From NCBI RefSeq assembly GCF_014639795.1, contig NZ_BMGC01000015.1, positions 1-64,000 of the forward strand: a stretch of DNA of 64,000 nt. Reading direction: 5' to 3'. A model generated the notes under the pieces. The model did not search any database. It was given only the letters and a program-made list of their open reading frames with translations, and was not told the origin of the DNA. The position numbers were made by a program, and so were the translations under genes. Source of the DNA: Gordonia jinhuaensis (GTDB taxonomy: Bacteria > Actinomycetota > Actinomycetes > Mycobacteriales > Mycobacteriaceae). Shown here one piece after another: positions 8,592 through 17,010 of the stretch (positions are counted from its first letter, which is position 1; each line of letters begins with the position of its first letter).

Positions 8592-9641
8592 TCAGCCGGT
8601 GAAGTCGGCGACGTAGCCGTCGATGTCGGCGAGATAGCCCTCGCGCGCCTCATCCGTCAGCCACGACGCCCGAAATGAGTTGCGGGCCAACTCGATGATC
8701 TGATCGCTGCTCAGCTGCGCCTTCTGTGCGAGGGCCTCGTAGTTGCCGGCCACATAGGCGGCGAAATACGCCGGATCGTCACTGTTGATCGTCACGGTCA
8801 CCCCGCGCCCGAGCAGGTCGACGATCTCAGTTGCCTTGGAGTCCTCGGTGACGAAGCTGTTGGACACCGGGCAGCAGGTGAGTCCGAGTCCCCGGTCGAT
8901 GACATCGGCGACCAGTGAGTCGTCCTCGACCACGTTGGTGCCGTGGTCGATGCGTTCGACACCGATCTCGTGGATGGCCTGGCGGATGTGTTCGATGCTG
9001 TCGGGCTGATCGATGTCGCAGTGCATCGTCAGATGCAGGCCGGCCTGGCGGGCGCGGGCGAACACCTCGGCGAACTTGCGCGGCGGATTGTCGCGCTCGT
9101 CGGAATCGAGTCCCACGCCGATCACCCAGCTGGTGAACTCCGGTGACGCCAGTAGCGCGTCGAGGGTCGCCTCGGCCGAGTTCGGGTCGCCGTCGGCCGG
9201 CAGATCACGCAGGAAGCACATGATCAGATGGGCGTCGACACCGATCTGTGCGGCGTCGACGGCGGCACCGTGATACCCGGTGATGACATCGGCGAAAGCC
9301 ACTCCGCGCCCGGTGTGGGCCTGCGGATCGAAGAACATCTCGGCGTGCACCACGCCGTCGGCCTTCGCGCGCACGAGGTAGGCCATTGCCAGGTCGTAGA
9401 AGTCCTGTTCGGTCCGCAGCACGTCCATCGCGGGGTAGTAGACGGCGAGAAAACTTGCCAGCGAGTCGAATTCATAGGTGGCCTGCACCTCCTCCACGGT
9501 GTCCTGTTCGAGGAACAGCCCGTTGCGCTCGGCGAGGGCGAGCTTCACCTCCGGTTCGAGGGTGCCTTCGAGATGAACGTGCAGCTCGGCCTTCGGCAGA
9601 CCGGCGATGAACTCGGCAGTGGGAGACGATGGTGCAGGCAT
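8592..9641 (-). CDS. Adenosine/adenine deaminase-family protein with altered HAGE motif
   Basis: A 349-residue metal-dependent deaminase of the adenosine deaminase family. Overall it resembles the adenine/cytokinin deaminase branch (KAELHVHLEGTLEPE, VVHAEMFFDPQAHT, IGVGLDSDE) more than classic Add. The zinc-binding HVH, the later RIDHG and the NSDDPAYF aspartates are present. The HAGE segment, whose Glu is the catalytic acid in characterised members, reads MHCDIDQPDSIEH, two residues longer and without Glu at that place. It likely removes an amino group from a purine or related base, but the substrate is uncertain. Divergent from the mycothiol-type gene, convergent with map. Confidence 0.8.
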   Translation of the reverse strand: MPAPSSPTAEFIAGLPKAELHVHLEGTLEPEVKLALAERNGLFLEQDTVEEVQATYEFDSLASFLAVYYPAMDVLRTEQDFYDLAMAYLVRAKADGVVHAEMFFDPQAHTGRGVAFADVITGYHGAAVDAAQIGVDAHLIMCFLRDLPADGDPNSAEATLDALLASPEFTSWVIGVGLDSDERDNPPRKFAEVFARARQAGLHLTMHCDIDQPDSIEHIRQAIHEIGVERIDHGTNVVEDDSLVADVIDRGLGLTCCPVSNSFVTEDSKATEIVDLLGRGVTVTINSDDPAYFAAYVAGNYEALAQKAQLSSDQIIELARNSFRASWLTDEAREGYLADIDGYVADFTG

Positions 9642-9706
9642 GCACCGACACTATCGGCTCAACCGGCAGTGAAGTGAGATGAGGGACGACAGATGAGGGA
9701 TGGGCG

Positions 9707-10351
9707 ATGAGCGGTGGGAGAACCGGCAGCGTGGACGAGGAGACCGTCTTCGCCATGATCGCCGACGAGCGACGGTCGCTGGCAACGACACTGCTCGGGC
9801 TGACACCTGAGCAATGGGCGCTGGAGTCGCTGTGTGCGGGGTGGACCGTCCGCGATGTCGGTGGGCATCTGATCGCGCCGTTCACGGTCCCGATGTGGCG
9901 CTTTGCGGTGTACATGCTGCGTGCGCGCGGACATTTCGACACGGCCAATCAGATGATGACGCGCTTCTGTGTCGACTCCAACGGCGAGCGGATCCCCGAG
10001 CTCCTCACCGCCAACGCCGAGAACAGGTTCACCCCGCCGGGTAAGGGTGCCGGCGCCCCGCTGGTCGACATCGTGGTCCACGGTCAGGACATCTGCATCC
10101 CCGCCGGGATCGACCGTCCGATCGACGCGGAGGTCGCTCTGGCGGCACTCGACTACATCACGGGTCCTGCGGCCACGGGACTGTACGGCTCGGTCGGAAC
10201 TGAACTGCGTTGGGAGGCAGCCGATGTGGATTTCACCTCCGGATCTGGTCCGTTGGTGCGCGGGCCCGCGCGTTCGATCATCCTCGCATTGACCGGTCGC
10301 CACGGCGCCGCAGCGGGGCTCGAGGGAGATGGTGTGGGTCTTCTCGATTGA
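9707..10351 (+). CDS. Maleylpyruvate isomerase-family mycothiol-dependent protein
   Basis: A 214-residue DinB/YfiT-type four-helix protein. The N-terminal MDMPI signature is seen in ERRSLATTLLGLTPEQWALE and LCAGWTVRDVGGHLIAPFTV, where the His of VGGHL is the usual metal ligand, together with the later DIVVHGQDI. Family members often use mycothiol, the main low-molecular thiol of Mycobacteriales, in isomerase or transferase reactions, but many have no known substrate. GAGGGA lies 7 bp before the ATG. It is divergent from the deaminase gene and has no obvious operon partner. Confidence 0.75.
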   Translation: MSGGRTGSVDEETVFAMIADERRSLATTLLGLTPEQWALESLCAGWTVRDVGGHLIAPFTVPMWRFAVYMLRARGHFDTANQMMTRFCVDSNGERIPELLTANAENRFTPPGKGAGAPLVDIVVHGQDICIPAGIDRPIDAEVALAALDYITGPAATGLYGSVGTELRWEAADVDFTSGSGPLVRGPARSIILALTGRHGAAAGLEGDGVGLLD

Positions 10352-10575
10352 GGGTCCTCCTGAGGTCCTCCTGGGGTACTCCGCCACCGAACGTGTGCTC
10401 CCTGCCTGATGACGATGGGGCGTCGGGTCGTGGGTACCACGTCGATCGTGGCGCCGTGGGCATCGACGCTCCGGTGGTGCCGGGTTCTCGTACCGAACCC
10501 TGCACTGCCGCAGCCGATGACGGCTCGTCGGGACTACGGCGACGGTGGACTCCGGGGAATGTGAGGCGCGACCGC

Positions 10576-11097
10576 TCAGCGCCTGCGCCAGCGCGCGACC
10601 ACGAAATCGCGATTGCGGTCGACCTCGAGCAGCTCCCACTCCGACCGGGTCGGAAGTACACGCTCGCCACTGCCGAGGCTGCACGGCGCATAGCTGATCA
10701 CCATCTCGTCGACGAGTCCCCGATCCACGAATTGCGCGGCCGTGGCGCCGCCGCCCATGATCCAGACGTCTTTCCCGTTCGCCGCGGCGACCAGTTGCGG
10801 GTGCAGCGCCGCCACATCGGCGCTGAACGCCTGCACCGGGTCGCCGGCACGCAGGATCTCCGGATGATGGGTGAGGATCCAGGTCGGCAGGCTGTAGGGC
10901 CACGACTCCTCCTGGTCGCGCAGCCACCGATAGGTGGACGCGCCCATCGCCAGCGACCCCACGGAGTCGATGAAGTCGGTGTAGCCGCCTGGCGGGCGGT
11001 CGGCATCGATGTCGCGCGACAGCAGCCAGTCGAGACTGCCGTCGTCATCGACGATGAACCCGTCGAGACTTGACGCGGTGAAGTAGACGGTCGACAT
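10576..11097 (-). CDS. Dihydrofolate reductase-family (RibD C-terminal-like) protein
   Basis: A 173-residue reductase-fold protein starting MSTVYFTASSLDGFIVDDDG, the start of many DHFR-like/RibD-C proteins of unknown substrate. The DVWIMGGGATAAQFVDRGLV stretch fits the NADPH-binding glycine-rich segment. It is too divergent from FolA to be the housekeeping DHFR. AAAGGAG lies 7 bp before the ATG. It is cooriented with dtd upstream, across about 60 bp containing a tandem repeat. No transcription signal was seen in the 220 bp after it towards the MDMPI gene. Confidence 0.75.
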   Translation of the reverse strand: MSTVYFTASSLDGFIVDDDGSLDWLLSRDIDADRPPGGYTDFIDSVGSLAMGASTYRWLRDQEESWPYSLPTWILTHHPEILRAGDPVQAFSADVAALHPQLVAAANGKDVWIMGGGATAAQFVDRGLVDEMVISYAPCSLGSGERVLPTRSEWELLEVDRNRDFVVARWRRR

Positions 11098-11110
11098 ATC
11101 CGCACTCCTT

Positions 11111-11138
11111 TCACGGGTCGGCGGTCACGGGTCGGCGC
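11111..11138. repeat. Two tandem 14-bp copies
   Basis: TCACGGGTCGGCGG (11111-11124) is followed directly by TCACGGGTCGGCGC, differing in the last base. It lies between dtd and the reductase gene, upstream of the ribosome-binding site. Confidence 0.8.
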
Positions 11139-11158
11139 CACCTCACGCTCGCGCCGCC

Positions 11159-11596
11159 TCAGACGTCCAGGACGATCGTCACCGGACCCGAATTGGTCAG
11201 CGACACAGCCATATCTGCACCGAAGCGACCGGTCGCCACGGTGGCACCGATCGTTTGCAATGACGACACCACCTCATCGACCAGTGGTTCGGCCACCGTG
11301 CGGGGCGCCGCGGCGTTCCACGACGGGCGACGGCCTTTGGCGGTGTTCGCATAGAGGGTGAACTGACTGATCACCAGGACGGGTGCATCGACATCGGCCG
11401 CCGACTTCTCGCCGTCGAGGATGCGCAATCGCCAGATCCTGTCGGCGAGCGTGCGCGCCTGCTCGCGGGTGTCGTCATGCGTCACGCCGACCAGCGCCAC
11501 CAAGCCCTGGGCGGTGCCGGTGAGGTCCAGCGACCCCACCACCTCACCGTCGACGCTGACCGATGCCGATGTCACTCGCTGTAGGACTGCGCGCAT
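11159..11596 (-). CDS. dtd: D-aminoacyl-tRNA deacylase
   Basis: Hydrolyses D-aminoacyl- and glycyl-mischarged tRNAs, protecting translation. It is 145 residues, the standard DTD length. The two family signatures are present: [17 protein letters not shown] (near residues 77-93), which supplies the catalytic region, and the cross-subunit NSGPVTI near the C-terminus with the Gly-Pro that screens chirality. It begins [20 protein letters not shown] as expected. It diverges from the LLM oxidoreductase gene, the two starts being about 70 bp apart. Confidence 0.95.
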   Translation of the reverse strand: MRAVLQRVTSASVSVDGEVVGSLDLTGTAQGLVALVGVTHDDTREQARTLADRIWRLRILDGEKSAADVDAPVLVISQFTLYANTAKGRRPSWNAAAPRTVAEPLVDEVVSSLQTIGATVATGRFGADMAVSLTNSGPVTIVLDV

Positions 11597-11666
11597 TCAC
11601 CACAATCTACCCACGCGATTCCCGGAAACGGGATGGCCGCGGGTGCCCGGCGACGTTGCACCGCAT

Positions 11667-12494
11667 ATGACGACTTTCGATCGGCATTCCCTCGGCACCT
11701 ACGGCGTGTGGGTTCATTTCGACGGCATCTCGGCAGAGCAGGCCCGGCGCATCGAGTCGGCGGGCTACGGGACGATCTGGCTCGGCGGGTCGCCACCCAC
11801 GCTGGAGCCGGTGCGCGCGATCCTCGATGCCACGTCCACGATCAAGGTGGCCACCGGTATCACCAACATCTGGAACACCGATCCGTCGGCGATCGCGGGG
11901 GAGTACCACGACGTCGAGCGTGACGTCCCCGATCGGTTCGTACTCGGCGTCGGCGCGGGTCACCGTGAGGCCACCGCGGAATACCGCAAGCCCTACGACG
12001 CGGTGGTGAGCTACCTCGACGTACTCGACAAGGAAGGTGTGCCCACCGACCGTCGGGTGCTGGCCGCGCTCGGTCCGAAGATGCTGCGGCTGGCCGCCGA
12101 CCGGTCGCTGGGCGCGCACCCCTACCTGACCACCGCCGACCACACCCGTACGGCCCGTGAGATTCTCGGCGACGCCGCGGTGCTGGCGCCGGAGCAGAAG
12201 GTGGTGGTGAGCACCGATGCCGCCGCAGCGCGGGCCGCTGGTCGCGCGGTGGTCGACCGGCCGTATCTGCACCTGTCCAACTACGTGAACAACCTCAAAC
12301 GGCTGGGCTACACCGACGCCGACATCGCCGACGGCGGATCGGATGCGCTGATCGACGCCCTGGTGGCGCATGGCACCGCCGAGCAGGTCAACGCTCGTCT
12401 CGACGAACACCTCGCCGCCGGTGCCGACCATGTGGCGATCCAGGTGCTCGGTGCCGACGACATCGCCACGGTGCTCGAGGAATTGCGGAGCTGA
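11667..12494 (+). CDS. LLM-class F420-dependent oxidoreductase
   Basis: A 275-residue luciferase-like TIM-barrel protein of the mycobacterial F420-dependent type: YGVWVHFDGISAEQARRIES, then the IKVATGITNIWNTDPSAIA and RFVLGVGAGHRE cofactor-binding segments. Such proteins use coenzyme F420 for hydride transfer to varied substrates; this one's substrate is unknown. I chose the ATG at 11667 because homology begins there, and the longer frame from 11421 overlaps dtd on the other strand. Its 3' end faces the holin-like gene. Confidence 0.85.
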   Translation: MTTFDRHSLGTYGVWVHFDGISAEQARRIESAGYGTIWLGGSPPTLEPVRAILDATSTIKVATGITNIWNTDPSAIAGEYHDVERDVPDRFVLGVGAGHREATAEYRKPYDAVVSYLDVLDKEGVPTDRRVLAALGPKMLRLAADRSLGAHPYLTTADHTRTAREILGDAAVLAPEQKVVVSTDAAAARAAGRAVVDRPYLHLSNYVNNLKRLGYTDADIADGGSDALIDALVAHGTAEQVNARLDEHLAAGADHVAIQVLGADDIATVLEELRS

Positions 12495-12522
12495 GCCTGC
12501 CAGCGGGTGGTCTGGCGGGTGG

Positions 12523-12915
12523 TCAGGCGGCGCGTTCGGTCGGCGAGCTCATCGCCGACGACAGCGCCCAGCTCACCAACGAGACGATGATCGCCCCGAA
12601 GAACGCCGACCAGAAGCCGCTCACGCGCAGCCCCCACGACGTCTCGGAAGTGATCCACCCGGTGAGCATCAGCATCAACGCGTTGACCACCAGGTGGAAC
12701 AAGCCGAGTGTGAGCACGTAGAGCGGGATCGACAGGATCGCCACCACCGGCTTGACCAGCGCGTTGACGATTCCGAAGATCAGCGCGACCAGCAGCAGGA
12801 TGCCGATCTTGCGCCCGGTCTCACCGTGGGTGCCCACGATCTCCAGACCCGGCACGATCAGGGTCGCGATCCACAGCGCCACGGCCGAGATGATGACGCG
12901 CAACAGGAATGCCAT
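12523..12915 (-). CDS. Phage-holin-family small membrane protein (PF04020-like)
   Basis: A 130-residue integral membrane protein with four predicted helices, starting MAFLLRVIISAVALWIATLI and containing FGIVNALVKPVVAILSIPLY, the signature of the Mycobacteriales 'phage holin family' proteins. Despite the name there is no phage context and the function is unknown. The ATG at 12915 is preferred over 12948 because the first helix begins right after it. It lies 29 bp downstream of the phosphate transporter on the same strand, so the two may be cotranscribed. Confidence 0.8.
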   Translation of the reverse strand: MAFLLRVIISAVALWIATLIVPGLEIVGTHGETGRKIGILLLVALIFGIVNALVKPVVAILSIPLYVLTLGLFHLVVNALMLMLTGWITSETSWGLRVSGFWSAFFGAIIVSLVSWALSSAMSSPTERAA

Positions 12916-12944
12916 GTCGTGATTGTGCCAGCCGGCCGCCGCCA

Positions 12945-14324
12945 TCACCAGGACATCTGGGGCGCCTGGTCGGCGGTGACCGCCTTCGCGTCCTCGAGGA
13001 ATTTGCGCTGCACACCGAGCTGGCGGGCGCTCAGTTCGGGGCCCTCGGGCTTCGCGCTGCCCGGCGACCCCCCGGCCGACGTCGGGCTGTCGGACTGCTC
13101 CTCACGGTGGTGGCGGTGCGGGAGTTTTCGCTTGGACGCGCTGCGACGGGAGATGATCGACCCGGCGCCGGCGAGCATCGGGAACTCCTCCTCGGTCTGG
13201 CGGTCGAGGTCCTCCTCGACGTCACTGGCCCGGGGTGCGGCCCGCAGCGACTTCCACAGCAGCACCAGCAGCCCCGCGATCAGCACGCCGAGCACGATGA
13301 TTGACAGAGCTCGGCCGGGCAGCTGGGTGAGGCCGTAGACGATGGCCGCGACCACCGCGGCGGCCGGCATGGTCACCACCCACGCGACGGCCATCTTGCG
13401 GAAGACGCTCCAGTCGACGGTGCTGTTGCGGTTGGTGGTCCCCACACCGGCGACCGAACCGGCGACGGTGTGGGTGGTCGACACCGGGGCGCCCAGTGCG
13501 GTGGATCCGAACAGTGCGATCGCCGCACCGGTCTCGGCGCAGAACCCGCTGACCGGACGCAGCTTGGTGATACCCGACCCCATCGTCCGCACGATGCTCC
13601 ACCCGCCGGTGAGGGTTCCCAGCGCGATGAACAGATAGCACCCCAGCGCGACCCAGTCGGGGACCGGCAGAGTGCCACCGCTCTGATGCAGATGCCCGGT
13701 GGCCACCAGCAGTCCGGCGATCACACCCATCGTCTTCTGTGCGTCGTTGCCGCCATGTGCCAGGGAGATGGCACCGGAAGAGACGAGCTGCAGATAACGG
13801 AACGCACGTTCGGTGCGGACCACTCTCGCGCGGAAGAGCAGCGCACGTAACAGCAGCATCATGGCGCCGCCGAAAATGAGCCCGGCGATCGGTGAGATGA
13901 CGATGAAGGCTGCTGTCTTCTCCACGCTCGACGCGCGGATGGCGTCGATACCGCCCTTGACCAGCGCAGCACCCACGAGGCCGCCGATCAGCGCATGCGA
14001 CGACGAGGTGGGGATGCCGAAGTGCCAGGAGAAGAAGTTCCAGATCACCGCGGCCAGCAGTGCCGCGAACACCACCGCGATGCTGTAGAACCGGCGGTTG
14101 ACCGTCTCGCCGACGGTGTCGGCCACAGCCGTTCCGACGATGAAGAACGCCACGAAGTTCCAGCCGGCCGCCCAGGCCACGGCGACCCGCGGTGTGAGCA
14201 CCCGGGTCGCGACGACCGTGGCGATCGAATTCGCCGAGTCGTGGAAACCGTTGGTGAAGTCGAACAGCGCGGCGAGCGCGATGACCCCGATCAGGGAGAG
14301 TGTCGTGATGTCCACCCGGTCCAC
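12945..14324 (-). CDS. pit: Inorganic phosphate transporter, PiT family
   Basis: A low-affinity phosphate:cation symporter of 459 residues. It has the duplicated PiT signature, [20 protein letters not shown] near the N-terminus and [20 protein letters not shown] in the second half, plus the [19 protein letters not shown] and [18 protein letters not shown] motifs. A long hydrophilic His/Ser-rich tail (about 90 residues) extends past the last helix. The start is GTG at 14324; GTG 14315 is equally possible. Together with the holin-like gene it makes a two-gene minus-strand unit. Confidence 0.92.
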   Translation of the reverse strand: MDRVDITTLSLIGVIALAALFDFTNGFHDSANSIATVVATRVLTPRVAVAWAAGWNFVAFFIVGTAVADTVGETVNRRFYSIAVVFAALLAAVIWNFFSWHFGIPTSSSHALIGGLVGAALVKGGIDAIRASSVEKTAAFIVISPIAGLIFGGAMMLLLRALLFRARVVRTERAFRYLQLVSSGAISLAHGGNDAQKTMGVIAGLLVATGHLHQSGGTLPVPDWVALGCYLFIALGTLTGGWSIVRTMGSGITKLRPVSGFCAETGAAIALFGSTALGAPVSTTHTVAGSVAGVGTTNRNSTVDWSVFRKMAVAWVVTMPAAAVVAAIVYGLTQLPGRALSIIVLGVLIAGLLVLLWKSLRAAPRASDVEEDLDRQTEEEFPMLAGAGSIISRRSASKRKLPHRHHREEQSDSPTSAGGSPGSAKPEGPELSARQLGVQRKFLEDAKAVTADQAPQMSW

Positions 14325-14473
14325 AGTGGCGGGCGGACCGCGGTGCCGGGAGCCTCATTCACTGTGGTGCAGAAGACTTTTGCCACTGTTCATGTCGGTG
14401 ACACCCAGGGCGCCGGGATGCCGCCTTTCGGCGGATCGACCGAGGTGAGAGGTACCCGACGGGTTCGCCGGGT

Positions 14474-14503
14474 TTGGCGTTGTCCAGGCACTTCGCGTAC
14501 TGT
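14474..14503 (+). promoter_or_regulatory. Candidate infA promoter
   Basis: TTGGCG (14474-14479) and TACTGT (14498-14503) are 18 bp apart. The start would be near 14510, giving a leader of about 170 nt. This is the best promoter in the 357-bp gene-free gap 14325-14681, which otherwise shows only a small CCGCC-TTTC-GGCGG hairpin near 14422. Confidence 0.5.
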
Positions 14504-14681
14504 GGAAGGTCGGTGTGCACGTGAACCGGCCATGTTGTCGGGTCGTGCAGACACGGAGGCCGTCACCGACGGCGGCCACCGAACACAGGGATTCAACCAG
14601 GCGGTGCGAGCGTACCGCTCGCCGGGCGGAGAGATCCGCCGGTGCGGGTGGCTCATCGCGACCGCCGGGAGCGCGGAGGAT

Positions 14682-14903
14682 ATGGCGAAGAAAGACGGGG
14701 CCATCGAGGTCGAGGGCCGGGTTGTCGAACCCCTGCCGAATGCGATGTTTCGCATCGAGCTGGAGAACGGCCACAAGGTACTCGCACACATCAGCGGCAA
14801 GATGCGTCAGCACTACATCCGAATCCTCCCCGAGGATCGGGTCGTGGTCGAGCTCTCGCCGTACGACCTCAACCGCGGCCGGATCGTCTACCGCTACAAG
14901 TGA
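14682..14903 (+). CDS. infA: Translation initiation factor IF-1
   Basis: IF-1, 73 residues, an OB-fold protein that occupies the ribosomal A site during initiation. The whole conserved sequence is present: [40 protein letters not shown] and the end [23 protein letters not shown] precedes the ATG. It heads the alpha operon segment, but here rpmJ has a separate promoter 50 bp downstream. The longer frame from 13995 overlaps the phosphate transporter and is rejected. Confidence 0.97.
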   Translation: MAKKDGAIEVEGRVVEPLPNAMFRIELENGHKVLAHISGKMRQHYIRILPEDRVVVELSPYDLNRGRIVYRYK

Positions 14904-14949
14904 CCATCCGGCCTGGTGATCAGGCCGGACGGTGCATCGAACCGAGGTT

Positions 14950-14978
14950 TTGGTACCTCGGGGGAGCACGGGTACGAT
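14950..14978 (+). promoter_or_regulatory. Promoter for rpmJ-rpsM cluster
   Basis: TTGGTA (14950-14955) and TACGAT (14973-14978) are separated by 17 bp, a strong match to a vegetative promoter. It lies after a hairpin (TCCGGCCT...AGGCCGGA, about 14907-14929) that could end infA transcripts. The leader to rpmJ would be about 220 nt and contains the 19-bp tandem repeat at 15121. No gene is seen in 14904-15205. Confidence 0.65.
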
Positions 14979-15120
14979 GGAACGTCGGTGCGCTCTGTGC
15001 GCGCCGACACTCGCGTGTCCTGACCGATCAGGTGTCCCCACGGGCCTCCTGCTGGATCGGACACGTCGCGTACCGCCACGATGCCATCTCATGCCGGGAT
15101 GTGTCGTGGATCCACACAGT

Positions 15121-15158
15121 GCAAGACAACACATGAGTCGCAAGACAACACATGAGTC
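15121..15158. repeat. Perfect 19-bp tandem repeat in rpmJ leader
   Basis: GCAAGACAACACATGAGTC occurs twice in direct succession (15121-15139, 15140-15158). Each copy holds an ATGAGTCG, so the mRNA leader has two identical short start-like sites upstream of rpmJ. Confidence 0.9.
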
Positions 15159-15205
15159 GCCTGGCAGCAGCCATGCGTCACATACCGACAGCAGGAGAGA
15201 TTGAC

Positions 15206-15319
15206 GTGAAGGTCAAGCCGAGCGTCAAGCCGATCTGCGAGAAGTGCAAGGTGATCCGCCGCAACGGTCGGGTCATGGTGATCTGCGAGAACCTGCGTCA
15301 CAAGCAGCGTCAGGGCTGA
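15206..15319 (+). CDS. rpmJ: 50S ribosomal protein L36
   Basis: Ribosomal protein bL36, 37 residues, too short for many gene callers: [20 protein letters not shown], ending [10 protein letters not shown]. It carries the zinc-ribbon ligands CEKC, a later Cys and His (CENLRH), so this is the zinc-containing paralogue. The start is GTG 15206 with CAGGAGAG upstream. It lies between infA and rpsM, the standard place. Confidence 0.95.
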   Translation: MKVKPSVKPICEKCKVIRRNGRVMVICENLRHKQRQG

Positions 15320-15357
15320 TCAGCGCTCTTCGGGGTCGCTTGAGAAACAACTGAATC

Positions 15358-15377
15358 CCGCCCTCACCTGAGGGCGG
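15358..15377 (+). promoter_or_regulatory. Hairpin in the rpmJ-rpsM gap
   Basis: CCGCCCTC-ACCT-GAGGGCGG forms a perfect 8-bp stem with a 4-nt loop. It lies 38 bp after rpmJ and 130 bp before rpsM and could attenuate or stabilise the transcript. No U-run follows. Confidence 0.45.
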
Positions 15378-15507
15378 ACACGAAGAACTCCTGGCACCAG
15401 CGCCGGCACACGAGCCCGCGCCTACCTCCGGATCAGGGGCCGGAGCCTCCCGCAGAGTGGGGGACGGACCAGGAGCAGACCTCTGAGAACAAGTAAGGAA
15501 ACGCCAC

Positions 15508-15879
15508 ATGGCACGTGTTGCAGGTGTGGATCTCCCCCGCGAGAAGCGGCTGGAGATCGCGCTCACCTACATCTACGGAATTGGTCGCACCACTTCCCAG
15601 CAGATCCTGGCCGACACCGGGCTGTCGCCCGACCTGCGCGCCAAGGATCTCACCGATGCAGACGTCGCACGTCTGCGTGAGTACATCGAGAGCAACTCTC
15701 TGAAGGTCGAGGGTGATCTGCGCCGCGAGGTGCAGGCCGATATCCGTCGCAAGATCGAGATCGGTTGCTACCAGGGACTTCGTCACCGTCGCGGTCTGCC
15801 CGTGCACGGTCAGCGCACGAAGACCAACGCCCGCACCCGCAAGGGCCCCAAGAAGACCATCGCAGGGAAGAAGAAGTAA
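15508..15879 (+). CDS. rpsM: 30S ribosomal protein S13
   Basis: Ribosomal protein uS13, 123 residues, at the head of the small subunit contacting P-site tRNA and the large subunit. Conserved start [20 protein letters not shown], the helix-two-turn-helix [12 protein letters not shown], and the signature [20 protein letters not shown] before a Lys-rich tail. It opens the rpsM-rpsK-rpsD-rpoA-rplQ unit and ends three bases before rpsK. Confidence 0.97.
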   Translation: MARVAGVDLPREKRLEIALTYIYGIGRTTSQQILADTGLSPDLRAKDLTDADVARLREYIESNSLKVEGDLRREVQADIRRKIEIGCYQGLRHRRGLPVHGQRTKTNARTRKGPKKTIAGKKK

Positions 15880-15882
15880 TCG

Positions 15883-16290
15883 ATGCCTCCGAAGTCACGC
15901 GCCACAGGCGCCAAGAAGGGCACTCGTCGTCGCGACAAGAAGAACGTCCCCTTCGGCGCTGCGCACATCAAGTCCACGTTCAACAACACCATCGTGTCGA
16001 TCACCGATCCGCAGGGCAACGTGATCAGCTGGGCCTCCAGCGGTCACGTCGGCTTCAAGAACTCGCGTAAGAGCACCCCGTTCGCCGCGCAGCTCGCCGC
16101 CGAGAACGCTGCCCGCAAGGCGCAGGAACACGGCGTCAAGAAGGTCGACGTGTTCGTCAAGGGCCCGGGTTCGGGCCGCGAGACCGCGATCCGTTCGCTG
16201 CAGGCCGCCGGCCTGGAGGTCGGCACCATCTCCGATGTCACCCCCCAGCCGCACAACGGCACTCGTCCGCCGAAGCGTCGTCGGGTCTAG
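15883..16290 (+). CDS. rpsK: 30S ribosomal protein S11
   Basis: Ribosomal protein uS11, 135 residues, in the platform of the small subunit near the mRNA exit. Visible signatures are [40 protein letters not shown] and the C-terminal PPKRRRV. The N-terminus is basic ([20 protein letters not shown]), as in other actinobacteria. Immediately after rpsM, 26 bp before rpsD. Confidence 0.97.
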   Translation: MPPKSRATGAKKGTRRRDKKNVPFGAAHIKSTFNNTIVSITDPQGNVISWASSGHVGFKNSRKSTPFAAQLAAENAARKAQEHGVKKVDVFVKGPGSGRETAIRSLQAAGLEVGTISDVTPQPHNGTRPPKRRRV

Positions 16291-16316
16291 AGCGGGAAGG
16301 GAAGAGGAACTAGAAA

Positions 16317-16922
16317 ATGGCTCGTTATACCGGCCCCGCCACCCGTAAATCTCGTCGTCTGCGCGTCGACCTCGTCGGCGGAGATCAGGCGTTCGAACGT
16401 CGCCCCTACCCGCCCGGCCAGCACGGCCGCGCGCGGATCAAGGAGAGCGAGTACCTGCTCCAGCTGCAGGAGAAGCAGAAGGCACGCTTCACCTACGGCG
16501 TCATGGAAAAGCAGTTCCGTCGCTACTACGAGGAAGCCAACCGTCGTTCCGGCAAGACCGGTGACGAGCTGCTGCGCATCCTCGAGACCCGTCTGGACAA
16601 CGTCATCTACCGGTCCGGACTGGCCCGTACGCGTCGTCAGGCCCGTCAGCTCGTCACCCACGGCCACTTCCTGGTCAACGGTGTGCGCGTCGACGTGCCG
16701 AGCTACCGCGTGAGCCAGTACGACATCATCGACGTCCGGTCGAAGTCCGCGTCGACCGTGCCGTTCCAGATCGCCCGCGAGATCCAGGGCGAGCGCCCCG
16801 TTCCCGGCTGGCTCCAGGTGGTCCCGTCGACCCTGCGCATCCTCGTGCACAACGTGCCCGACCGCGCGCAGATCGACGTCCCGCTCTCCGAGCAGCTCAT
16901 CGTCGAGTACTACTCGAAGTAA
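16317..16922 (+). CDS. rpsD: 30S ribosomal protein S4
   Basis: Ribosomal protein uS4, 201 residues, a primary assembly protein binding the 16S 5' domain. It starts MARYTGPATRKSRRLRVDLV and contains the S4 RNA-binding domain (ETRLDNVIYRSGLARTRRQA). The N-terminal zinc cysteines found in some S4 proteins are absent, so it is the zinc-free form. In enterobacteria S4 represses the alpha operon; whether that happens here cannot be seen. Confidence 0.97.
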   Translation: MARYTGPATRKSRRLRVDLVGGDQAFERRPYPPGQHGRARIKESEYLLQLQEKQKARFTYGVMEKQFRRYYEEANRRSGKTGDELLRILETRLDNVIYRSGLARTRRQARQLVTHGHFLVNGVRVDVPSYRVSQYDIIDVRSKSASTVPFQIAREIQGERPVPGWLQVVPSTLRILVHNVPDRAQIDVPLSEQLIVEYYSK

Positions 16923-17010
16923 TTCGAGCCGTACTCACCGCCAAGCAGCACACGCTGCTCGGTTCCGCCTCGAGGCCGTCATATAGCGGGCGGCCAAAGG
17001 AGAAGAATCA

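Noticed and set aside
12523-12915. Prophage holin
   Set aside because: The family name is historical; no lysin, portal or integrase is nearby, and it follows a phosphate transporter.
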